DNA from: Paenibacillus aceris | Lineage (GTDB): Bacteria; Bacillota; Bacilli; Paenibacillales; NBRC-103111 | Length of the DNA: 64,000 nucleotides | Direction of reading: 5' to 3' | Assembly (NCBI RefSeq): GCF_017874035.1 | Contig: NZ_JAGGKV010000011.1 | Location: 124,001 to 188,000, forward strand | Part shown: in pieces, positions 53,218 through 62,514 of the stretch | Layout of the letters: each line of letters starts with the position of its first letter | Position numbering within the stretch: position 1 is the stretch's first letter | The notes under the pieces: generated by a model | Told to the model about the DNA's origin: nothing | Seen by the model: the letters and a program-made list of their open reading frames with translations, nothing else | Database searches by the model: none | Made by a program: the position numbers and the translations under genes

Positions 53218-55587
53218 TCAATAAATTTCCTCCCTATGGAGTTTCTTGGGAGCATGAATGTCTCTGAATTCACCTGGCGTCATGCCTTCGTGCTTTTTAA
53301 AAATGCGGTTAAAGCTGCGCTGGTTGGCATACCCCACTGAGGCACCGATATCCTTCACCGTCTTTTCGCTCATCTGCAGCAGCTCCTTGGCCTTCTCCAA
53401 TCGCAGCGAGATGACATAATCCATGAAGGTGATGCTGATTTCCTGCCGGAACAAGCGGCTGGCATAAGACGGGTCCAACTGTAGTTGGTCAGCGATGCCC
53501 CCGAGTGAGATTTCCTTATCAAAATTAACCTGAATGTAGTCCAGGATCTGCTTGACTACTGACTCCGGTTCGCTTTTCTTCTCTGCGTGAAACCGCAGGT
53601 TTGTCTGGCGGATATAATCCTGTGTGACATGCACAACATCTTCAACCGTCTCCAAACGCATTAGCTTTTCCTGCAGCATGGCCAACTCATTATCGGTTTG
53701 AGCCGGTAGGCCGAGCTCGGTGGAACGCTGGAACACTTCGACCATTATCTGAAAATAGGCATGCTGGATGAGAGCGAACGGCAACCCCTCTGCGTCTTCA
53801 GCCGCATCACCCAACTTCTGCAACTCTTCTTCGAAACTCTTCGAAGGCTCTTCCCGAAACAACAGGAAGATCTCGCGTTTCAATTCCGCCAGCTTGCGGA
53901 TCAGCAGGTGGTCGCCTGGCTTCTTTTCCCGGACGAGCCAGCTTGGCGCGATTAGTCCGTAGCCTTTGAACGCCCGGCTTTCTAGAGCATCGACGGCCTC
54001 ACGATAAGACTCGCTGATATCGCCTGCCTGCAGTTTCAGCTCGCCAATTCCAGTGCTCACGGTCAATTGCAAATATTCCCGGATCGCAGCGCGCATCCGC
54101 TCGGCCGTTTCGAGCGCTCCTTGGCAAAAAGCTTCCGTAGACATGTTCTCCTCCGGATTGCAGACGAGTATGACATCTCTGCTCTCCGTGTGCAGCGGGT
54201 AGCTTCGATACATGTGGCCGCCAAGCTCACCGGCGAGCTTAGCGATAAAATAACGGATCAAGCTTTGGTCAAAGCTTCCGTATTTGTTTACATAAGCATG
54301 ATAATCATCGATGCGGATCACAATGACAAAAAATCCGCAACGCGTCACAGACAGCTGATAATAGGCAAATTTGGCGAAGCGGTCCTCATGAAGTTTTGAC
54401 CGTTCATGAATTAATTGCTGGAGAAAACTCTGCTGCAGCACCGGCCAATTATCTTTTAACTGGATCTCCATTTCTGCGCCCTGCTCCTTCATCGATATGA
54501 ACGCCGAGAACAGCATCGCCAGTTCGCTCTGTTCGCGGACCGGAACTGCAGACCTCCAATCGCCTTTTTTGTTATTAACCAATTGCACGAGTGAATGAAT
54601 AGGGCTGTAAATCCGAAGTGTTATATAAAAAGCTACAAGTACAGCTGCCAAAATACTGAAAGCCATGAGGATCATCATGAAACTCTGAATTTCTTTGCTG
54701 CTTTTGTATAAGGAACTTGTTGGGATGAGGTCGACATATTTCCACCCCGAATAAGGGGAAGATACAGCGGTAAATGAAAACTCGCTGCCACGGAAATGGT
54801 CGGTAAAGGCGGATATATCGCTGCCAAGTTTGTTCTGAACAACGGAAAATTCTTGACTGGGCACTTGGAGACCCGTATTGCTATTAAAAGCCAAAGTAGC
54901 ATCCGGACTAACCATCCAAATTTCTTCCCCTTGCCGCATGAGCCGGAACGAAGGAATTTGAAACAGCGCTTGTTGATTCATATTGACAACAATGGCACCT
55001 TGTATTGGTGAACTTGCCCAAGGTGTGGTACGAATCAACGTAACCTGGGTCTCTGATAAATTTTTATTGTCATCCGGATATTCACGGACAAACCATTTAC
55101 CTTCTGTACGGGTCATGCTGTGATAGTAGGGCAGCCAATCCGGATCATCAAATTTCTTCGACTTGGTCGGCCCGATCAGCGCGGTTTGAACCGTGTCGCT
55201 TGCCGCATAATAAACATAGATCGATTCAATATATGGTGAAGTAATGTAAGAATCCAGCAAATAGCTATGGACTTGGTCCGTATCGGGTTGAGACGGCCCT
55301 TCAGCACCCGATTCCATCGCTGCCGAAAATGCGCGGTTCTGCGCCAGCCTAACCGTAATTTGATCGACATCATTGAGCAGCGTATCCATGAGACGCCGCG
55401 TCTGCTCCAGCATTTGAAAACTGGATTGCTTAACCTCGGTTCTGACGACATTCTGGCTGTATCGGTTGGCAAAAAAAACCACAACTAAAACCGTGATTAC
55501 CACGAGCAGGATTAGCAGGAACAAAATTCGAAAAAACAAGCTGCGGAATTTAAAGTTGGAAAAGGCAATCTGAATAAGGCTGATCAA
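53218..55587 (-). CDS. Membrane-anchored AraC-type regulator with extracellular sensor
   Basis: A 789-residue one-component regulator. A transmembrane helix at about residues 20-40 is followed by an extracellular Cache-like sensor of roughly 250 residues. A second helix (MMILMAFSILAAVLVAFYIT) comes next, then a long cytoplasmic linker. The C-terminal AraC double helix-turn-helix contains DPSYASRLFRQEISITFMDYV and SFNRIFKKHEGMTPGEFRD. There is no kinase or receiver domain, so sensing and DNA binding occur in one chain. The start is TTG, 7 nt after GGAGGG. It lies upstream of the Opp-type transporter/sulfatase operon on the same strand and is the likely activator. Confidence 0.9.
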   Translation of the reverse strand: MISLIQIAFSNFKFRSLFFRILFLLILLVVITVLVVVFFANRYSQNVVRTEVKQSSFQMLEQTRRLMDTLLNDVDQITVRLAQNRAFSAAMESGAEGPSQPDTDQVHSYLLDSYITSPYIESIYVYYAASDTVQTALIGPTKSKKFDDPDWLPYYHSMTRTEGKWFVREYPDDNKNLSETQVTLIRTTPWASSPIQGAIVVNMNQQALFQIPSFRLMRQGEEIWMVSPDATLAFNSNTGLQVPSQEFSVVQNKLGSDISAFTDHFRGSEFSFTAVSSPYSGWKYVDLIPTSSLYKSSKEIQSFMMILMAFSILAAVLVAFYITLRIYSPIHSLVQLVNNKKGDWRSAVPVREQSELAMLFSAFISMKEQGAEMEIQLKDNWPVLQQSFLQQLIHERSKLHEDRFAKFAYYQLSVTRCGFFVIVIRIDDYHAYVNKYGSFDQSLIRYFIAKLAGELGGHMYRSYPLHTESRDVILVCNPEENMSTEAFCQGALETAERMRAAIREYLQLTVSTGIGELKLQAGDISESYREAVDALESRAFKGYGLIAPSWLVREKKPGDHLLIRKLAELKREIFLLFREEPSKSFEEELQKLGDAAEDAEGLPFALIQHAYFQIMVEVFQRSTELGLPAQTDNELAMLQEKLMRLETVEDVVHVTQDYIRQTNLRFHAEKKSEPESVVKQILDYIQVNFDKEISLGGIADQLQLDPSYASRLFRQEISITFMDYVISLRLEKAKELLQMSEKTVKDIGASVGYANQRSFNRIFKKHEGMTPGEFRDIHAPKKLHREEIY

Positions 55588-55741
55588 TGGGCTCCCTCCT
55601 GTCTAAAAAGTAGGGAAACACAATGTCCCCCCTATTCTTTCCATGCCGAACCTATAATTCCCTTTCCAATTGTTCGTTTAATTCCAGAGCCATATTAGAA
55701 AAACAAAAAACCGAAACCCCATCGGAGTCCCGGCCCTCACC

Positions 55742-56033
55742 CTACCCAACCTCGCTCAACTTCCCATCCCGAAAATGCACAACCCGCTTCCAAAGCCTTC
55801 ATGACAAGCGGCTCCCGTTCTTTCCTGCTCATCCCTCGGTAAATGAGCGGCAGCTCTACATTCTGATACGCATTAAGCCGTGGCAGCAGGTTAAAGTTCT
55901 GGAAGACGAAGCCGATCTTCCGATTCCTTATTTCGCCATGTTCGATTTCCAGGGAAATATCATCCAAAACCTGAATCGTTTCCCCGCCCATCACATAGTT
56001 CTTACTCACATGTTCGATCTGGATTAAGGTCAT
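55742..56033 (-). pseudogene. Doubly deleted LolD/MacB-type ABC ATPase relic
   Basis: The frame from ATG 56033 reads MTLIQIEHVSKNYVMGGETI and continues to IEHGE, then jumps directly to IRNRKIGFVFQNFNLLPRL. The Walker A segment between these is missing. After RKEREPLVMKALEA the signature and Walker B region is also gone, and the C-terminal piece RVVHFRDGKLSEVG is found in another frame, ending at the TAG at 55744. So two internal deletions have removed the catalytic core. Relatives export lipoproteins, peptides or drugs with a MacB-type permease, which is not present here. Confidence 0.85.
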
Positions 56034-56095
56034 TCCCTTCGCCTCCATTATCTGCCGCCAAATAAATGAAGTGTGCAACTTATCAACCTAACCGA

Positions 56096-56700
56096 CCTTA
56101 CCGCTTCGCTTTATAAAACTCATGATACAAAGATATCTTGGAATAGGACCGCTCTCCACCTTACGGCATCGTAAAGAAACAAGCATATCGTGCAGAGGGA
56201 TTTTGACGGGGCACGCTTCGTAACAAGCCCCGCATAAGCTGGAGGCATTCGCAAACATCGTCCCACTCGGCCACGTTTTTCTTTAACGCAGGAGTCAATA
56301 CTGCGCCAATCGGGCCGCTGTACGTGCCCCCGTATGCATGGCCCCCGATATGACGATACACCGGACAAGCGTTCAAGCAAGCGCCGAAGCGGATACAATT
56401 CAGCAATTCTTGAAATTCGGGATCTCCCAGCTGCAAAGAACGTCCATTATCGACGATAATCATGTGCATTTCCTCAGGACCATCGGCATCATGTTCTCTT
56501 CGCGGACCCGTAATCCCTGACATGTACACCGTCAGCTTCTGACCTGTCGCCGAACGCGGCAGAAGCGTTGCCATGACTTCCAAATCGGTCCAGTAGGAAT
56601 AATACGCTCCATACCCATTAGCGTAATTTGCGTCTTAGGAACCGTAGTTACCAGCCGGGCGTTACCTTCATTCTCGAACAGCACCATGGATCCGCTGATG
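56096..56700 (-). pseudogene. lutB: Decayed lutB (lactate-utilisation iron-sulfur protein)
   Basis: Pieces of a LutB/LldF-type protein are spread over three frames on the minus strand. They are VTTVPKTQITLMGMERIIP (near 56640), then EVMATLLPRSATGQKLTVYMSG with the cluster motif CIRFGACLNACPVYRHIGGHAYG, and finally, after a deletion, ASSLCGACYEACPVKIPLHDM. The N-terminal third is missing. The intact protein helps oxidise L-lactate with LutA and LutC. The frameshifts and the deletion make it non-functional. The first cluster motif has Phe where Cys is usual (CIRFGAC). Confidence 0.8.
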
Positions 56701-56756
56701 GGCGTCTATTATCATGGGCGGAAGCTCCTTTGCTTGAACTTATCTTACTCGGTACT

Positions 56757-57722
56757 CTAAGCAAATCGATTCTCTTCGGGATCATCCGTATCATAGCCAA
56801 AGGCATCAAGCGCCGGCCATAGCTCAGAGGCAATCGGGTAATTCGCGAGTTCCAACGTTTGGGCTATCCGTTCCGGTTTACTCATGCCGACGACCGTACT
56901 CGCGATTCGCGGGTCGCGAAGCGAAAATTGAAGGGCGGCGGCGGCAAGCGGAACATCGTATTCCAAGCAAACCTTGGCGAACATACGCGCTCTCTCCAAT
57001 AAGAGTGGCGGAGCTTCGCTATAGGCATAACGTGCGTATGCTTCCGGACCTTTAGCGAGTATGCCGCTGCCATAAGGAGCGGCGTTAATAACCGCAATGC
57101 CCATACGACTCGCGACATCAAGCAAAGGTTCGGCAGCCCGATTGAGCAGCGTATATCGATTGTGGGTTTCAACGCTACTAAACGCTCCCGTTTCGACATA
57201 ACGAATGAGCATATCGATCGGTCCGCCGGATATGCCGATGTGATCAATGACCCCCTGCTCTTGAAACTTTTGCAGTACTTCTAACGGTCCGCCGGATCCC
57301 ATCACATTTTCGAAGGTGGTATGTTCAGGATCGTGGATGTAAACGTATTGCAGACGATCAAGGCCTAATCGTTCGAGACTTCCTTCGATGGAACGTTTAA
57401 TCTGTTCGCCGCTAAAGTCACCGGTCTTAAGGTCGCGGTCGGCTTTGGTGGCCAACACATAACCTGCGGGAAGACCACCATTCGCATGAATGGCCTTACC
57501 GATTCGCCGTTCGCTCTCGCCTTCGCCGTAAGCCGCAGCCGTATCCAGAAAGTTGATTGGGCTTTCGAAGGCGGTGCGCAACGTCACCAATGCTTGTTCT
57601 TCCGACGTGCTGTATTGAAAGGTTTCCGGCATATCCCCAAGCGGAGCGGCTCCAAAACATAGCGGTGATATGAGTAGGCCAGTACTGCCAAGCGGTCTTT
57701 TGGATAATAATGCGTTTGTCAT
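56757..57722 (-). CDS. Aldo/keto reductase (aldose dehydrogenase-like)
   Basis: A 321-residue NAD(P)-dependent oxidoreductase of the aldo/keto reductase superfamily. The catalytic tetrad can be placed in FLDTAAAYGEGESE (Asp, Tyr), LATKADRDL (Lys) and YVYIHDPEH (His). The sequence recalls the D-threo-aldose 1-dehydrogenase / L-fucose dehydrogenase branch, notably PLGSTGLLISPLCFGAAPLG and SAVETHNRYTLL-like SSVETHNRYTLLNR. The start MTNALLSK is preferred (GAGGAACACTCC before it); a frame eight codons longer exists. It follows the UxaA-family gene by 32 nt, so it probably oxidises a sugar whose acid the UxaA-type enzyme dehydrates. Confidence 0.87.
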   Translation of the reverse strand: MTNALLSKRPLGSTGLLISPLCFGAAPLGDMPETFQYSTSEEQALVTLRTAFESPINFLDTAAAYGEGESERRIGKAIHANGGLPAGYVLATKADRDLKTGDFSGEQIKRSIEGSLERLGLDRLQYVYIHDPEHTTFENVMGSGGPLEVLQKFQEQGVIDHIGISGGPIDMLIRYVETGAFSSVETHNRYTLLNRAAEPLLDVASRMGIAVINAAPYGSGILAKGPEAYARYAYSEAPPLLLERARMFAKVCLEYDVPLAAAALQFSLRDPRIASTVVGMSKPERIAQTLELANYPIASELWPALDAFGYDTDDPEENRFA

Positions 57723-57754
57723 GGAGTGTTCCTCGCTTTCTGACATTGTCTGTA

Positions 57755-60457
57755 TTATAACGACACACCCAAAAAGCCCCGTGTCATTTGAAAATCGATA
57801 TTACCTTGTTGATAGAGACGCGGTACATAAGTATGTTCCAGAATTTCTTTGCTGCGTTCGAGAATTTGATTCACCCATATGCCCGGGTTGCCCTCGAGTA
57901 CCAAATCGACATCTTGCTTATGGTTATGCAGATCAGCCTGTTCCGACGTCACTTGCAGCATTGGGACGAAAGGATGCGTCTGCATCGGACGATCACCGAT
58001 CAGCGCGATGATTAATTCCACACCCGTGGCGGCGAGTCCTGTAATCGTCTCCACGCCATGCGTTGTTGGAGTCTCCATAATATGGAAGCCGTTTCGGCGG
58101 ACGTGTTCCCCATAGGAAATAGACGGCCGAACTTGAGACGTGCTAAATAGATGCTGACTGAACGCGTCCTCGGCAAGCAATCCGCTGTTCTCGGGAACGA
58201 CAACCAAGCCTCCGGCCCCGACGATCATCTTGGTTAGTAGCCCCAGCTGCTCGCCGGCATCTTTGTTAATGGCACCAACGCTTACGATCCCGATGCGCAG
58301 CCCTTCCAGACCGACCGTCACCTTCTCCGCAGGATCGGCCGCAACCAATCGATCGGCGAACCAGGCCTCAACCTTTTCGCTCACCTTGGCAATTCCGCCG
58401 TCGAGCTGGATGCTGGCATAACCAAGACGGCTCGCATCGACACCCATCACATCCATCTGATGGCGCATGTAGTCGTTATGCGTTTTCTCACAGCCATGCT
58501 CCAGCAGCAAACAATGCTTCACCATCGGATGAGTAATATAGCCGATCATCGTGCGGGCAAACAGTGATTCGGCTGGCCCCCCCGAGGTGCCGCAGCCTTC
58601 CGTGTGCGCCAATGTGACAAAGCGCGAGAGCTCAGGCTTCCCTGCTCCTTGCTCGTTCAAGCGCCGTGTGATCATACCCGCTACCTGTCCGGCACAAAGA
58701 CTGGTCGGCACGATCAAGCCGATATTGTCACTGGACTGCCGATTGCGATGCCGAGTAAAGGAAAATTGAAGCGAGTTATTCCTCGTTACAGCCTTATCTT
58801 CAATTTCTATCGGAGCTCCTGTCGGTACAGGAGTGTGAAGCAGCGTATCCAGCCGACTCGCATCGTTCTGCTGCCAGTTGCGCCAAATTTGTACTTGGGC
58901 ATGGCCCGCCTTCTCGCCGACGCTTTGCTGACCAGAGGCAATTTGGATCGCCAACTCGAATACCTCTTGGCCCAGCTCATCCATCGACTTGCCTTCCAGA
59001 TACTGCCCCGCGTTCACATCCATATCATTCGAAAGCAATTGGAAGCGGCGAGTTGTCGTGACCACCTTGACCGTAGGCACATACGGAAAGTTGGTGATCG
59101 AACCATTTCCCGTTGTAAAGAAGATCATGTTGCAGCCGGCGGCTACCTGTCCGGCGATGCTCTCCAGGTCATTGCCAGGGCTGTCCATGAAATAGTAGCC
59201 GCCATCTTTCATGAGCTCCCCGTACTCAGTTGCATAATCGATCCGCGTTGTCGGATCTTTCTTCATAGCGGCGCCTATAGATTTGAGATAGATGTTGTAC
59301 AGGCCGCGATACATGTTGCCACCTGACGGGTTACCTTCCGCACTGGTGCCGTGCCAGGAAGTGCGCTCCTTAAATCGGTTCACTAGTTCCAGAAATTTGC
59401 GCGCGGTTTCCACGTTACGTACTTTTGACAGGACATAGGGCTCCGCGCCAATCAACTCATCAGTTTCGGCTAGACTAGCCGCACCGCCGTAACGCACCAA
59501 TTGTTCTGAAACCCAACCGAGCAGCGGATTCGCGGATACCCCGGAAAATGCGTCCGAACCGCCGCACTGCAATCCGATTCGCAAGTGGCGGATGGATTCA
59601 GGCGTACGTTGCATCGCTTTAACCGTTGACAGCCATTCCCGCACTATCGCTTCACCTTTCACCAGCTCCTCTTCAAAGCTACCTGTAAGTGACACGAACT
59701 TATGCAGCACTTCATCGATCGGATAGCTATGCTCGCGTGCATAAGCCTCCACCATCTTGTTCGTGACCGATTCATTGCCATAATCGACAACCAATACTGC
59801 TCCGACGTTCGGGTTGACCATGAAACCTGCGAGCGTCCGCAGCAGCAAATCCACATTATTCGGGTTCTCTGTGCCGCCCTCCGTGTGAGCGACGGGAACG
59901 ATTCCGTCTATATTCGAATCGTTCTTCCATTCGCCTTGCAGACGAGTGGCAAGCTCATTCACGTAGCTCCCCGTTTGCGAGGTGGTGCCAAGCAATACGA
60001 TGTAGTTCCGGGTGCCAACCCCGCGATCTTCATGGCGGCGATATCCCATGAAAGTGCGCGTATCATTAAAAACTGGCGATGCCTGAGCCGGCCGGAAGTT
60101 CTCCTCGTCAAAGATATAAGGAGAAACTTGATCAGCGAAATTAGGTTCCGCCGGCACCGCGAATGTCAACTGGCGCACACTGAGCGCTTCCCGTACTGTT
60201 TCGTTGATCACATAGTGGCCGGGCTGAATCGGCTTAAGCGCCACGCCGAAAGGCAAATGCCACGAAAGTAGATCTTCGCCTGGAGCGATCGTTTTGACCG
60301 CAAATCGATGGCCTTCCATAACCGTATAATCCAAGACGAGGAATTGGCCTTCATACTGAATGACGGTACCGGAGTTCAATTGGTGAATCGCAACGGCGCA
60401 GTTATCCCCAGGCAAGGGAAGTCTCGCTACTTCTTCAAATTGGTAAACGACGTCCAT
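57755..60457 (-). CDS. Double-length UxaA-family (altronate/galactarate dehydratase-like) protein
   Basis: A 900-residue cytoplasmic protein. A SAF-type domain is at about residues 15-90 (GDNCAVAIHQL, then VMEGHRFAVKTIAPGE). A UxaA-type catalytic part follows at about 137-530, with GVGTRNYIVLL, AHTEGG at 191 and GLQCGGSDAFSG near 295. A second block at about 570-890 repeats the same pattern: NIGLIVPTSLCAGQV, AHTEGCGTSGG at 617 and LLLEHGCEKTHNDYMRHQM. Ordinary UxaA proteins are about 500 residues, so this is an enlarged, partly duplicated member. The family dehydrates altronate or galactarate with metal. AAAGGAG precedes the ATG. It is paired with an aldo/keto reductase, and an AraC gene is divergent. 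Confidence 0.88.
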   Translation of the reverse strand: MDVVYQFEEVARLPLPGDNCAVAIHQLNSGTVIQYEGQFLVLDYTVMEGHRFAVKTIAPGEDLLSWHLPFGVALKPIQPGHYVINETVREALSVRQLTFAVPAEPNFADQVSPYIFDEENFRPAQASPVFNDTRTFMGYRRHEDRGVGTRNYIVLLGTTSQTGSYVNELATRLQGEWKNDSNIDGIVPVAHTEGGTENPNNVDLLLRTLAGFMVNPNVGAVLVVDYGNESVTNKMVEAYAREHSYPIDEVLHKFVSLTGSFEEELVKGEAIVREWLSTVKAMQRTPESIRHLRIGLQCGGSDAFSGVSANPLLGWVSEQLVRYGGAASLAETDELIGAEPYVLSKVRNVETARKFLELVNRFKERTSWHGTSAEGNPSGGNMYRGLYNIYLKSIGAAMKKDPTTRIDYATEYGELMKDGGYYFMDSPGNDLESIAGQVAAGCNMIFFTTGNGSITNFPYVPTVKVVTTTRRFQLLSNDMDVNAGQYLEGKSMDELGQEVFELAIQIASGQQSVGEKAGHAQVQIWRNWQQNDASRLDTLLHTPVPTGAPIEIEDKAVTRNNSLQFSFTRHRNRQSSDNIGLIVPTSLCAGQVAGMITRRLNEQGAGKPELSRFVTLAHTEGCGTSGGPAESLFARTMIGYITHPMVKHCLLLEHGCEKTHNDYMRHQMDVMGVDASRLGYASIQLDGGIAKVSEKVEAWFADRLVAADPAEKVTVGLEGLRIGIVSVGAINKDAGEQLGLLTKMIVGAGGLVVVPENSGLLAEDAFSQHLFSTSQVRPSISYGEHVRRNGFHIMETPTTHGVETITGLAATGVELIIALIGDRPMQTHPFVPMLQVTSEQADLHNHKQDVDLVLEGNPGIWVNQILERSKEILEHTYVPRLYQQGNIDFQMTRGFLGVSL

Positions 60458-60653
60458 CGATGACCGGCTCCTTTAATGAAATTTTCCGAACTTATAGAAT
60501 AAATTGAGTTTCTTCAAGGTTAGTGCTGCTCAATAATATTGTATCAAGAATATGGCATTTGTTAATTCTTTACCTTTGCAAAAACATACTCTATTTTGAT
60601 ATTCTGTAAATAAGAAAAATAACGAAGTGAAATGATCTGGGGAGGTTCGGAAC

Positions 60654-61556
60654 ATGCAAAAACCGCTTATAAAGAACTTTACTAACGACCACCTCTTACC
60701 ATTTGACATTGTATTTAGGGACAAAAAGACACCAAATCGTGAACTACCAGAGCATCTTCATGATCGCTTTGAATTGGTTTATATTTATAGTGGTAAAGGT
60801 ACGTTTTTCTTAAACCAAATGCTCTATGAGATGAATGAAGGAGACCTCTTCATCATTCCTGGAAATACCGTTCATCAGGCATTGCCAGATTCTGAATTTC
60901 CAATTACCGCCACTGCTGTCTATTTTGATTCGCAACTGATCGGACATTATTCAGCAGGTGATTCGTTTACGAATATGCAAGTTTTTGAACGAGCCCGAAA
61001 ATATAAGAGCTATAAGCTTGTTGTTCCAGCAGCCATGCGCCCTCATCTCGAAGAAAAACTCAAACAAATGCATGAAGAATTAGAGCGACACGAAGCTGGT
61101 TTTAGATACGCAGTTCAACTACATTTAAATAGCCTTCTCATCAGCATTAATCGTTTGATATTAAAAGAATCCCATCATCAACTGGCCGCGTCCGATATCG
61201 GCCCCCCCTGGTTACTAAACATACTTCAACACTTAGATCAGTTTCACACTGAACAAATCGCTGGACTTTCGTATTTGGCTAAGCACACTTCAGTCTCAGC
61301 CGCTCATTTATCTAGGGTGTTTAAACAATTAACCGGGATGAACATCACCGACTATGTGAATGCCAAGCGAATTTCAACTGCAAAGGAGCTGCTTTTAACT
61401 ACCGACTTAGGTATTGATATGATCGCCCACAATTGCGGTTATGAGAGCTTACCTTATTTCCATAAGTTATTTAAGAAGTTTACTGGCGTTACCCCAGGCC
61501 TATATCGAAGAAAAGTAATTAATGAAATTAGCTTCCAATTAGACAAAATGACATAA
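60654..61556 (+). CDS. AraC-family regulator with N-terminal cupin sensor
   Basis: A 300-residue regulator. The N-terminal cupin (ELPEHLHDRFELVYIYSGKG, then EGDLFIIPGNTVHQ) binds a small molecule, commonly a sugar. The C-terminal double helix-turn-helix includes VSAAHLSRVFKQLTGMNITDY and LPYFHKLFKKFTGVTPGLYRR. GGGGAGG precedes the ATG. It is divergent from the UxaA-type gene across a 196-bp gap and likely activates the UxaA/aldo-keto reductase pair. That gap shows no other feature I can support. The 209 bp downstream, before the TetR gene, also contain no recognisable gene. Confidence 0.91.
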   Translation: MQKPLIKNFTNDHLLPFDIVFRDKKTPNRELPEHLHDRFELVYIYSGKGTFFLNQMLYEMNEGDLFIIPGNTVHQALPDSEFPITATAVYFDSQLIGHYSAGDSFTNMQVFERARKYKSYKLVVPAAMRPHLEEKLKQMHEELERHEAGFRYAVQLHLNSLLISINRLILKESHHQLAASDIGPPWLLNILQHLDQFHTEQIAGLSYLAKHTSVSAAHLSRVFKQLTGMNITDYVNAKRISTAKELLLTTDLGIDMIAHNCGYESLPYFHKLFKKFTGVTPGLYRRKVINEISFQLDKMT

Positions 61557-61765
61557 AAATGTGAAAGTATCTCAAGAGCAAATTATTGAAATATTACTCA
61601 CCGAAGCAGGTACCACACTCCACTCCGATTTCCTTAAATGACCGGCTTCATTGCCGCACCAGCGTACATCAGGACCACAAATCGATATGAGTTTTATAGC
61701 TTTTTATATCACCTCATGCAATAATAAAATCATAAAAAGAATGATCGGAAAGAAAGGAAATAAAA

Positions 61766-62383
61766 ATGGATATGCCAAGTGATCATATGACTACAAGAAA
61801 GCTGCGCTCCCTTCAAACGCGAGAAAAATTGTTGGCTGCTGGTCGTGATATATTTATCGAATACGGGTTTCAAAAAACTACCATTTCTCAAATCATCAAA
61901 AAGGCAAATACTGGGTACGGAACAGCTTATGTACATTTTAAAGGGAAAGATGAAATTTTGATCCAACTAATGGAAGAAGTGATGGGCCGATTTTATGAGA
62001 TAGCTGAACTGCCTTTTAGGCCAGAATCAAGACAAGAGGCTTATCAAATGATTGAAAAGCAAGCTGGTCTGTTTCTGGAAATGGCCAATGAGGAACGGCC
62101 CATGATGCAGGTAATCGAAGAAGCCATTCGGTTATCAGAGGATGTTAACCGGAAATGGAAGGAAATCCGGGAACGCTTTATTAATCAAATAGCACAGGAT
62201 ATAGCTTACTCTCAAAAAAACGGCTTGGCGCGGACAGATGTAGATAATTACCTTGTAGCTAGAGGATGGTTTTTTGCCAACGAGATGTATCTTTGGGAAA
62301 TCGTGAAGAATGAGTTGGGTTTTACAGTCCATCAAATTGCACATAATCTTACAGCTATATATACGGGTGGGCTTTATCAGTAA
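61766..62383 (+). CDS. TetR-family regulator
   Basis: A 205-residue regulator. The N-terminal helix-turn-helix is standard: TREKLLAAGRDIFIEYGFQKTTISQIIKKANTGYGTAYVHFKGKDEIL. A helical ligand-binding domain follows. AAAGGAAATAAAA precedes the ATG. The next genes (peptide-type transporter ATPases) are on the other strand and converge on it, so its target is not obvious from position. It may act on its own promoter and on distant genes. Confidence 0.88.
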   Translation: MDMPSDHMTTRKLRSLQTREKLLAAGRDIFIEYGFQKTTISQIIKKANTGYGTAYVHFKGKDEILIQLMEEVMGRFYEIAELPFRPESRQEAYQMIEKQAGLFLEMANEERPMMQVIEEAIRLSEDVNRKWKEIRERFINQIAQDIAYSQKNGLARTDVDNYLVARGWFFANEMYLWEIVKNELGFTVHQIAHNLTAIYTGGLYQ

Positions 62384-62450
62384 AATCTCCTTCCGCGGGT
62401 TAAATGAACAATTAAACTTGAGGGGATGACCCGTTCGCTTTCTCTTGTCC

Positions 62451-62477
62451 CTGAGGCGTGACAATTGCACGCCTCGG
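62451..62477. terminator. Hairpin between convergent TetR and OppF-type genes
   Basis: Arms GAGGCGTG (62453-62460) and CACGCCTC (62468-62475) pair perfectly, extended by flanking CC/GG with one bulge, around a 7-nt loop. It lies in the 131-bp gap between convergent genes, and a shared terminator is likely. T-runs are weak on both sides. Confidence 0.65.
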
Positions 62478-62514
62478 GGATTTCCTGCGATTCTCCACCA
62501 TCATATATATAATT

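Noticed and set aside
61557..61765. A possible short gene after the cupin-AraC gene (frame starting VKVSQEQIIEILL)
   Set aside because: About 26 codons, no start with a ribosome-binding site and no recognisable family.
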